A stretch of DNA of 64,000 nucleotides, taken from positions 43,526 to 107,525 of the forward strand of contig NW_019776126.1 in the NCBI RefSeq assembly GCF_001039355.2. Reading direction: 5' to 3'. Positions 37,901 through 49,900 of this stretch are shown one piece after another; position 1 is the first letter of the stretch, and each line of letters opens with the position of its first letter. The notes beneath the pieces were generated by a model. The model was not told the DNA's origin and ran no database searches. It worked only from the letters and a program-made list of their open reading frames with translations. Position numbers and translations under genes: made by a program. The stretch comes from Lingula anatina. Taxonomy: Eukaryota; Brachiopoda; Lingulata; Lingulida; Lingulidae.

Positions 37901-40900
37901 GTACCAGGGACTCCCTCTCTTGATTGGGATTTTCAGTTTAACCTTTGTAAATCAACTGAGACTTGGGTAAATAAAACAGTGAAAGAAAACTGGTTTCCTT
38001 CTCTGAATTTTATGTAGGTGTTACTGTGAGGGAGAAACCCTGTGCCATTCCTTTCAAACTGGATTGCGGCACAACTTAGACTTAATAATTATAAGTCTTA
38101 TTTTTGGCACAGAATCTCATCTGGTTTGACATTTATGGTGGTCATGAATAATGATACACACATTGTGAAAAAGAGTTAAGTCAGAAATTCAACACTGCAG
38201 ACACAGCACACACGTCTGCAAACCATGGTGCTAAAGTCCAGGAAAAAAACGTGTTTAAAAAGATTGTGTCCCTTAGGAAGTTCATTTGAATTGCGCTGAA
38301 CTAATGGCATCGAACGAAAACAAATTATCTGCGCAACGTGTGTAGTGTTAAAGGAGCAATCTGGATCTGTAAGAATGAATAGTCGATTGTATCAGCTTGG
38401 GTAATTGATTTGATTGTGAAGTTCCTCCTTATGCATATGTAAATTAACTCAAGATTGTGTTACAGAACTTTGTGGCTGTAAATGCAATCACTGGTTTTCG
38501 GCCTTGTGCATTAATTTGATTAGGAATTGATCAATGGATGCTTTCCTTGTACTTCATCTAGGTAAAGGATGGTTCCATTCTAAATGAAATGTCCACAGGA
38601 ATGAGCAGCTTGGCATCAAAGGTGAGTCATTTTGCAAACCTTAAGCTTGGTTTATCTGCATTTTTTCTTACTATTTAACAAAGATCCCAATTTAAAATTT
38701 ACATACAAAGTTTGCTTGGAAATTATTACGTGTAAACTATAGAATGTTTGAGGAGAAATAAGTTGCTAGAAGACCATGGTGTGTTCCTGAAGATTAATTT
38801 TGATAAACAGTTTTGAAAAAAGTAAGGAATATTTGAATTGAAATATGATTTTGACAGAAAAAACAAAATGTTTACTTCTGTCTCAGACATGGGGAAACTG
38901 TCTGTCCAACTGGTCTTGACCACTTCAAATGCCAGAGGACCTGCGAAAATTTTTAAGTCGCAGGTCCTCTGAACTGGCAAGGTTTGTGTGAAAGTCCAGT
39001 ACATTATGATAAATTGCATGCAATCATAGACCTAATAAGATGCTAAGTTTGGACCAGCACAGAATTGGGTGGACCTGCAGATTTTTTGTAATACAGGTCC
39101 TCCGGACCCTCAGTATCTGCAAAGATTTTTTCTAATGACTGTTTCCTTGTTTTGTCTAAATCTAAAACAGCAATTGGAAGTAAATTTATCTGCTTACTTG
39201 TTTAATTTTTTAATATTGGTTGAAGTGAATGATTACTGAATGTGTTGTTGTTATAGTCAGCTGAGTGATTATTGAGATTTGACACATAAGCAGTAATGAA
39301 TATATATGTGTTGTGTAGTGTGTACGTATTGCAAGCCACAAAGACGTAGGGTATAAATACATAACAAGTGATCTTCAGATGGAAATACCATCAATAAGTA
39401 ACTGATACCAGCATTTGTTAAAGTTCTGATACTCTTTAATCAATGCTGGTATCATAGTCTTACGTAAAGAAAAGAAATATTAGGTATCACCATGATAGAC
39501 TTGGTGTACCATCAAATGTTTCAGTTGCTTACAATGAAGTACAGACTGAATTTTAAGACAGTCTGAATTCTAAGGTGCTTTAAGACATCTTGACTTTCAT
39601 TTATCAAATTGGCATTTTGCTTGAATAATCATTTTAAGGTTTTGCATTTGGTCATGCGTGTTATGATTAGTAATCAATAACATATTGACATATTAAGATC
39701 ATCAGAAAGCTTCTACTATTNCCCCAAGCAGTAATGAATATATGTGTTGTGTAGTGTGTACGTATTGCAAGCCACAAAGACGTAGGGTATAAATACATAG
39801 CAAGTGATCTTCAGATGGAAATACCATCAATAAGTAACTGATACCAGCATTTGTTAAAGTTCTGATACTCTTTAATCAATGCTGGTATCATAGTCTTACG
39901 TAAAGAAAAGAAATATTAGGTATCACCATGATAGACTTGGTGTACCATCAAATGTTTCAGTTGCTTACAATGAAGTACAGACTGAATTTTAAGACAGTCT
40001 GAATTCTAAGGTGCTTTAAGACATCTTGACTTTCATTTATCAAATTGGCATTTTGCTTGAATAATCATTTTAAGGTTTTGCATTTGGTCATGCGTGTTAT
40101 GATTAGTAATCAATAACATATTGACATATTAAGATCATCAGAAAGCTTCTACTAATCAAATGAATGTTAGATAAAAATAAAAACATGAACATCGAGAAAA
40201 AATCAAAGGGTTAGATAGAAGGCATTATTTTAAAGGAAATTGAGGTATACATCTGGCAATGAATGTTATTTTGTTGAAGAAGCTGGGATCTACAGAAACC
40301 AAGCACAGGAACAATACATAGTGCCTCGATACGAAACCAGACAGCTTTTGTGTTTTTAATCTCCAAAGACTANNNNNNNNNNNNNNNNNNNNNNNNNNNN
40401 NNNNNNNNNNNNNNNNNNNNNNNNNNNNNNNNNNNNNNNNNNNNNNNNNNNNNNNNNNNNNNNNNNNNNNNNNNNNNNNNNNNNNNNNNNNNNNNNNNNN
40501 NNNNNNNNNNNNNNNNNNNNNNNNNNNNNNNNNNNNNNNNNNNNNNNNNNNNNNNNNNNNNNNNNNNNNNNNNNNNNNNNNNNNNNNNNNNNNNNNNNNN
40601 NNNNNNNNNNNNNNNNNNNNNNNNNNNNNNNNNNNNNNNNNNNNNNNNNNNNNNNNNNNNNNNNNNNNNNNNNNNNNNNNNNNNNNNNNNNNNNNNNNNN
40701 NNNNNNNNNNNNNNNNNNNNNNNNNNNNNNCTGTCCAACTGGTCTTGACCGCTTCAAATGCCAGAGGACCTGCGAAAATTTTTAAGTCGCAGGTCCTCTG
40801 AACTGGCAAGGTTTGTGTGAAAGTCCAGTACATTATGATAAATTGCATGCAATCATAGACCTAATAAGATGCTAAGTTTGGACCAGCACAGAATTGGGTG

Positions 40901-43900
40901 GACCTGCAGATTTTTTGTAATACAGGTCCTCCGGACCCTCAGTATCTGCAAAGATTTTTTCTAATGACCGTTTCCTTGTTTTGTCTAAATCTAAAACAGC
41001 AATTGGAAGTAAATTTATCTGCTTACTTGTTTAATTTTTTAATATTGGTCGAAGTGAATGATTACTGAATGTGTTGTTATTATAGTCAGCTGAGTGATTA
41101 TTGAGATTTGACACATAAGCAGTAATGAATATATGTGTTGTGTAGTGTGTACGTATTGCAAGCCACAAAGACGTAGGGTATAAATACATAGCAAGTGATC
41201 TTCAGATGGAAATACCATCAATAAGTAACTGATACCAGCATTTGTTAAAGTTCTGATACTCTTTAATCAATGCTGGTATCATAGTCTTACGTAAAGAAAA
41301 GAAATATTAGGTATCACCATGATAGACTTGGTGTACCATCAAATGTTTCAGTTGCTTACAATGAAGTACAGACTGAATTTTAAGACAGTCTGAATTCTAA
41401 GGTGCTTTAAGACATCTTGACTTTCATTTATCAAATTGGCATTTTGCTTGAATAATCATTTTAAGGTTTTGCATTTGGTCATGCGTGTTATGATTAGTAA
41501 TCAATAACATATTGACATATTAAGATCATCAGAAAGCTTCTACTATTCAAATGAATGTTAGATAAAAATAAAAACATGAACATCGAGAAAAAATCAAAGG
41601 GTTAGATAGAAGGCATTATTTTAAAGGAAATTGAGGTATACATCTGGCAATGAATGTTATTTTGTTGAAGAAGCTGGGATCTACAGAAACCAAGCACAGG
41701 AACAATACATAGTGCCTCGATACGAAACCAGACAGCTTTTGTGTTTTTAATCTCCAAAGACTATAAAAAAAAACAATTAAGCTAAAAAATAGGCCAACAA
41801 CATCAAGTTTCTTATGAGGTGAGATTGTATTTATTATAATTTAAGTTTCCAATAATAACAAATCAATATTTTGATTTTGCCAATTCGAAATGTTATAGCA
41901 AAACTTCAATTTTCACGAGACTATGAATCCCCTTCTGTAGATGAGGGCCATTGCCTCGCTTTCGAGATATTAAATCTGTCAGTCGTAACGTGAAGTTTAA
42001 GTTTAATATCTAATGTCGGTTAATTTCGCCTGTGAACATGGGTTTTCTGACATGAATTATCTTAAATAAACCTTCCTACATTTTCGAATGCATTTTGTAG
42101 TAACATTCACATTTGCCAAGAAGAGTATTTTCCTGATCAAGAGTGGGGGAAGGGTGGAAAATCCCCTTGGGGCCACATATAACACAATAAATACGAAGGG
42201 AATCCCCCTACAATGAAGGGAAATTGAATGTTATTCTAAATAGTCCGATGGATTTGCTTTTTAATAAATACAATCAACAAAAGTTAAAGCAGTAATGAAT
42301 ATATATGTGTTGTGTAGTGTGTACGTATTGCAAGCCACAAAGACGTAGGGTAAATACATAGCATGTGATCTTCAGATGGAAATACCATCAATAAGTTACT
42401 AATACCAGCATTTGTTAAAGTTCTGATACTCTTTAATCAATGCTGGTATCATAGTCTTACGTAAAGAAAAAAAATATTAGGTATCACTAATATTTCTAAT
42501 ATAATAATATAATAAATATTTCTAATATAATTTCTCAAAACAACACCAGAAAGCTAATTGAATAAAATCAAACAGACAGTAAATACCGGCAGGCTTTGTC
42601 AATTTCACCATTTGTTTATTTCAAACAGCGCACTTTTCGCGCATGCACAGTAGTTTGAATCCTGTGCTCAGAAACCATTGTTTACTGCCTGACAAAAGAG
42701 GGCACTGCATTCTTTTCCTTAAAGAGGGGATAATAATAATAATAACAAAGATTTAGTCTTACATGTCAAATTATTTTCATTTTCATGAGATTGTTGTAAT
42801 TGTTCTTTTTGATAGCACTAGTCATCTAATCAAACCTTTAAGTAATGTATAAACAACTTACAGATGTCAATGCGCTTTTAAATGTTTTGCACCTAAATCA
42901 AAGTATCATGTAAGTACCATGTGTTTGAACTTATCATTATTATGTGAGATAATTGCTCAAGCTCTACTTAGACTATATCATGATGTGAGACCGGTTAGTG
43001 TCTTGGCCATATGTATAGAGGTTGAGCAAATTTCATACTACATAGAATTTTGCCTTAAAACTCCCCATTGTTCCAAAATCTTGAATTTAAACAGATCTAA
43101 ATTTTTGGTGATGAGAATCACTTACAGTACTCTGAAACAAAATTCTGTGAAACAGCTACGTTTCGCTCTTATCACTAGAGCGTCCTCACTAGGACAAGTC
43201 TGTTGAATCAACATCACATATTTATTTTCGTTATCCCTGTCTCTCTTAACTCCAGTTATGTTTGCTTTATTGGAAAAACCTGTCCGACCTCTGACATCTT
43301 ACAAACATATTCGTAAAAGATATCGTTACCTGATTTTTAGCATCTAGTTTGCATGTATTACATAGGGGAAATAGAAAGTTTTCAAATCTTCTTCTTGAAC
43401 ATATTTCACAGATCTCCAGTGCCAGCACCAAAGGCTGGAAGGACATTAATCAGATGTTCAGCAATGATAGGCGAGCTATCACAGCCAATGATGGCGGCCC
43501 AGGGGAAGGGTCTTCACTGCTGGGAGGAGGCGGCTATGGTTCCACCACAGGAAGTATGAGGTAATCAGGCCTTACATTACTAAAGAACAGTATTACCCTC
43601 TATGTATTACTAAATGGTTTGGTTTCTATAGCATGTTATATTGCTGATTTAGACTTGTGAAGAATGTTCTTTGTATACCCTTATTGCATATTTTAGATAA
43701 TCTGAACCTTTGCTTTTTCACTTCTATGAAAATTTATGGATATTTAAGGTTCAGTAGCATAAATAGTAATTCAATATAGCACCATGGAGTAAAAAAAGTC
43801 CATTGCTCAGTACTTCATGGTTACCAGTTGCTTTGATTGCAGTAGCTGTGATTAACAGCACAATTGCAAATCTAACTTTCACTGCTAGGAATCCAGTGAG

Positions 43901-46900
43901 GGTTAGGCCACTACTATTATTTTTATATTTGACAGGCTGATTAATTATACATTATAATTGAGGGATTGATGGCAAATTATTTTTCTAATAAATTACGAAA
44001 GTATACCATAACAGTTTACACAGTGCATAGTGGTAATATTGATGTCCTTGTCTGCATACATCTAGACACAAAGAGAAATTAGTTTTTTTTCCTATGTTTT
44101 CAAGGATAGTCTACTGTCATGGCAAGAGATTTCCAATTCTGGTAATTTCTGATTATGTTTAATTTTTTATTTATTTATTATTATTATTATTTCATAAAAG
44201 ACATCAACAGGTCTGGAGTAAATATTGAAATAAGCCCTTTATATTTTACTTTGAACATTCAGATTGCTCTCTTTATTTTCAAAATATAATAAATTACAAT
44301 TTTTCTTTCCAATCTAAAGCCTAGAGTGAAAATAAAGTCATTTTCAAGAAACAAAATAAAAAGCTACATTTTGTTTACCTTTCAGTTTATAGGAAACAAT
44401 GACTATTTACAACATCATTAATGACACAAACCAAATTACTTTGAATTTGACAACAGCTTGACTTACATTATTAATGGCTAGAAAATGTGTACAATTACAG
44501 ACTTCAGATGAGGTTAATGTTGTTTCGCAAACAGTTTTTTAAAGTGATATCACCTTGTAAGCCAAAACAACATGAATGAGGGCGAAAGTCCATGATTATT
44601 TTATGTTATTCAATGGCTGAATGTCAATGTCCTCCTAAATAAAATCAAAAGCTGCAGCTTTCCAACATTGCTGTAGGCTGATTGATGGCATTTCCTTTTC
44701 TCAGATTGGTCTAAAATTGGTGATTATATCATTGGTCAGTAGCATGTTTGAGGATGATGCCAGTGGCCAATATGATGTTTTATCAGATCTCAAATTCAGG
44801 GATAGAAGATTTTAATCTGTGCAAATAATAAAATAAATTAAATTATTGATTTGGACTTAACTTACAACAAAATACAAATTACATTAACTGAAAATACTTT
44901 TTTAGATATACAATTGCCACTGTTCATGATGGCATGCCTTTCTCATCTTTTCTTTAATATACATGTCAATCGTCTCAAAATTGGTGACGAACTTGATCCA
45001 ACATATATCAGTTGGAGTCAATGCATGCTCTTCAAACACACAGGCACAAGGTCCATTTATACCTTCGTCAAGACATCTTTCTTTTTCTTCCTCCTCCACT
45101 TACAGCACATGACCATCAGTACTGCAGTCAGTGCCACACACACCACCACCAATGCAATACACATATAAAGGAAGGTGTACCTATGGTGGGCTAGGCCAGA
45201 GAGACTGCCATATGAGCCTGAGCCAGTCACAACCTCTTCACAGGCATGATAACTAGGGGGCTTCCTTGTCCGGGTGGTCACACACACCAAGTAATGATGC
45301 CCAGGGGTCAGTCCTGTTATATTATACTGAGTGATAGTGTTTCCATCTAAGAGGTAGCCACGGACTTCTTTCTCTCCAAACAGTCTGTATGTGATTTTGT
45401 ATCCCTGGGTCTCGGCCAGATAGGCCCCGTGGACTTTCCAGGATAAATGTGAATAACTGGAGTGAGGTAGAACTTGTAGAGACAGTTTAGAAGAGTCCAC
45501 TATAGCCCCTGGTGAGGCAAGGTACACAGTTGAGGCATCCTTGTGAGGGTAGTTTGGCTCTCTCCTTTGCTCAGACTTCTCTTCAGGTGCCAGTGAAAAA
45601 CCTTTCCAAGGTCCTGTATCAAATGTTTTGCTGGGTGAGACAGTAGCAGATTGCATGATTGTGGTAGTTGTGCTGTTACATCTGGATGCATTGTCACTGT
45701 ACTTGCACCTGTGAACAATGAATGAGGAGACTTTCCTCACGCGGTTCCTACCACCAACTTGTGTCACACACCTGGCGCGGGTGTCTGGGTATGCCACCAG
45801 CCACGCCAGCCCACAGTCACACTGCAGTGGGTTGTGTGAGTAGCTGAACACAGATAATTTTGACAGCCTTTCAAATATGCACTGAGGCAGCTGTTTGAGA
45901 TTGTTATGGTTTATATCCAAACTAGTGAGGGAGTTCTCAAGGCCGTAGAATGATCGAGGCTCCAAGAGTTGGATCTCATTGCCTTTCAGAGCCAATGTTT
46001 TCAGTTGACTTTGGTTTTTGAAAACATAAGCAGGGACTGCCCTTAATTTATTATTTGACATTTTGATCTCCGAAAGAAGTTGATGATTTTGTAAGAATTC
46101 TACTGGAATTTGTTCAAAGATGTTGTCTGACAGATCCAATTTTCTCAACTTTGATAGACTAGTCCACAGACTTTGTGGTATGCTTGCAAGCAGGTTGTGT
46201 GCTACATACAACTCCTGCAGGTTAACCAAATGTACTAAACCTGCAGGCAGTGCCTTCAAACCCATGCCAGTCAGCTTGAGCTTGATCAGCTGATAACTGT
46301 GCTCTCCAGGTGGCTCAAATACAATGCTACTCATGTTGTTTTGTGATAGATCCAATTCTTTGAGTTGCTTGAAGGTTGCCAAGAAACGCCTGGGAAGTTT
46401 ATCAAGTTTATTGTTTGCAAGGTTGAGCGTCATGACTATTTTGTCATATCTCCCCATTCCGTCCTTAGGTACTCTATCAATAAGGTTGGACTGAAGATGG
46501 AGGGATTGCAGCACTTCTAGTGACTCCAAGGAATCAAAAACCTTGCAGTCCAACAGATTTTTACCAAGGCTTAAATGCTGAAGACTGGTCTCTGTGCCAT
46601 AAAAGGCAGTTGTTGGCAGGGTTCTGATCTGATTGTTGTGGAGGTATATGTGTTTTAACTGTCTTGGACCATGAAAAGCCATAGGAGAGATACTGGTAAT
46701 CTTGTTATGATCTAGGTTCAGATGTTGGAGACTTTCAAGAAGCTGAAACGTTCCTACAAATATTGCAGTGATTTGGTTTCCATCCAGAGACAAAGAAACA
46801 AGGCTCTTGAGACCTGCATGGGTTAAATTCTGTTTGAAATATACTCCCTTAATTTTATTCCCACTTAGGTCTAATACTTTTATGTTGTTCAGCCTGGATA

Positions 46901-49900
46901 AGGCCCCAAAGGGCATCAGTTTGATGCCATTGTTACTGAGGTATAAATGTTCTAGGCTGTTCTCTAAGCTTACGAATGCAAGAGGGTCTATGGTGTCAAT
47001 GCAGTTCTTGGTCATTGACAGGAGAGTTAGGTTTGTGTTAATGAATGCATTACCTGAGATTGTGTGAAAACAGTTGTACGACATAGACAATCGTTGAAGT
47101 TTTCGCAAATTTTGAAATGTCCTCTGTGGGATTTCTTGTATTCCACAGTGATCAATGCTTATTTCTTCTATGTAGTCCTCTAAACCTGTGAATGCCGAGC
47201 CGGACAGGGTCAACTCTATATTGTATGATAAATCCAGCTTCTGCAGTTGCAAACCCATAAAAGGGCTGTTCCTCACATGTGTTATGATGTTATGGCTGAG
47301 ATCCAGCACATCTACCACATTATTGCTGGTTAATTGGAGCTGTGGAACAAAAGGGGAAATCCTTTTCCTCTGACAATTGATGACCCATGCCTCCACCCCC
47401 TTGTCTGTGACTCTCTTCTGGCAGACACATGGTTCTGGTACAGGGCACTTGCTGGCAGTGGCAGTGTTGGAGAGCAGTGTAGTGAGGTAGAAAAGCAAGA
47501 TCACATGCCTCCACATGCTGGATGCTGGAATGGAATCAAAATAGATCATACTTGTGTAATCACCTCCTTTTCTGTTACATAGATTTAAGTAAGAGGCACA
47601 TGTTAAATCAGTCTAGCAGATTGTAGCATTGAGCATTGAATGATAGCTTTGTTTCTTAAGTTTCAATTGCCTTAGATTCTATTTAAAAATCAATTAAAAA
47701 ATGATGTGCAGACACAGGTGGTAAAGTTGGCGTGTTAAGTACAATAACCTTTATGAAGCTATGTATAAAGTTATATGAAGTTATATATGAAGTAATATAT
47801 AGTCAAAGATTGCCCTCCACTGTGTGTAGTCACAGGTGATTTTCTTTTTATTTTCTCAAATGTCAAAGGTGCTAATGGACATATGGCAGTCTGTGTGATA
47901 TATTAAATCTGGGAAATATTCTCCTTTTGGCTCCTTACCATGAGGTTCAGTTGTCAAAAATTGAATCTGCATGATTTTGTTCATTATTTTTCTTCCCTTG
48001 TGCAGCCATGCTTCTTGCCAATTACATCACATTTCCTGTAAATTGAGGAAATTGAAGTTCGTTAGCATCATATTGTGAAAAAAATTACTCATATGTTTCA
48101 TAGAATAAAGTCCTTTAAATTCTGGGAAAAATCTGTACTTTTCTTACCTCTGAGTCATTTTTGAAAATTAATTTTTTTCTAACTCAAACTGTCCATATTG
48201 AATGGTTATAGATTTTATTATCAAAACAAACATGTTAAATACATATATCTTTTACACTGAGTATTTTCTTATATAGGCCATATGTTGGTTTATTGATCAG
48301 AGATGATAAAAAATAGTCATATTGCCGTTCATTTCTGAAACAAAATGAGACCAGTGTCTCCTCACATATCCCTGGCAATAGTAAGACTCAAGCTGATATA
48401 TTGATCACAGATACAATAGAACCATGGTGTTATTTGAGAAGGCAGGAAATCAGCCAAGTGTCTCTTACCCAGTCTCCATTTTACATTAAACTGTTTTATT
48501 TTCATAAAATCAAAAATACAGTGTTTGTCTTTTAATACAAGGAAATTTCTTTTCCTGTGACTGGCATATGGCAATTTTAATCTAATTTTTTTGCAGTTAC
48601 ACAGAAAAAAATTAAACTGTAAATCTGACATTTATGAAAGATCTCGTATGACACAGTCAATAATGAATTGATCCCACCAAATTTATGAGACAACTTGTGC
48701 ATCTTGCTTCATGAAGTATTATGTTTTCTGAGAGAAGAAGTATCAGATATTATTTCGTTCTACTAGCTGCATAAAACTGGGATTATACTGGAGTCAGGTT
48801 GTCTTTATGTCTGCGTCCTTCAATCTGTCCTGGTATAATACTATTTGGAACTCAAGTCTCATAAGGGGCTCTTGGATGTGTTGGACCAAATGCTCTCCTT
48901 GACTTTTCATGGCCACAGAGGTCAGATTTATATATAAGGAAAAACTTAAGAAATAGTTCACTCAAAAAGATATGGAACTTTAGAAATAGTTCACTCAGAA
49001 AGAAATGGGATTTAAAAACCTGATCAGTATGAAGTTTAGGTGTCTACTGGATATGTTGTGTACTTGAGGGTGTTGCCATGGAAACATTGATGTCTTCCCC
49101 TTCAATTCCCCTCCATAAGAGAAGCACTTGGAAAGCTGTTTAACACCTTCAATACACCATCTGGCACTGGTTTATGTCATCAGAAGGAGAAAAAAGATGG
49201 TGTTTAGTGATGGAATTTTATATCCTGTATAGCATGAATTATATTTAAATAAAGAATACATTTAGATCGGTCAATTTTCTAATTTTTTTTTTTTTTTTTT
49301 TGTGGAAGGTATTGAAATCCATTCACATGAGTACTATGTGAAATTCCATAATTTTGTACCCTTTTTCAGAACTATGTGCTTTTCTTTTAGACTACTAGAT
49401 AACTGAAAAAATGATAGTATCTCGTCATGCAACCATATTACCATATATTATGTAAAAAACACTGGGTATGCTATTATTCAGTTGTTTCATCTGATCTCAG
49501 AACAACAGCATCTCCTGCTGCGGGTACCCAGTATTTATACATATATGGGGATGAAAAACATTACACATGACATAAATATAAAAGGATCTGAACCAATCTC
49601 ATTCAGCTTATTTGGGATGGGTATACAAATCTTGCAGTATAAATAACATATTCTGGTGACTAACTAGTTTATCTCGTGACTGATGAACTTGATAACATTT
49701 CTGCTTCGCTATAAACACTGCTATACATACTATGAAAAAAAAACATTTTTTATGGTCTTTAGATTGGATGGTAAAACAGATATTTTTTACCAAGACTAAA
49801 TAACAAGTCTTGGAGTCATGGCTCATGCGTGCAGGAGGACATCCTCTGCTTGATCAAGGTCCATAAATGGTGAATGCAGATGTTGTGTATGGCTTGTTAC

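Larger units (their letters stand above)
38902..41763. repeat. Near-identical direct copies around a single N and a 358-N gap
   Basis: 38902-39720 matches 40731-41547, and 39726-40372 matches 41118-41763, with very few differences. The single N (39721) and the N run (40373-40730) sit exactly at the copy edges. The third copy runs uninterrupted into unique sequence. This looks like two unmerged haplotypes or overlapping contigs rather than true biology. It lies in ARFGAP1 intron 10. Confidence 0.8.

Noticed and set aside
40225..40848. Long minus frame running through the N gap
   Set aside because: Open only because N codons do not terminate; flanks are intronic repeat copies.
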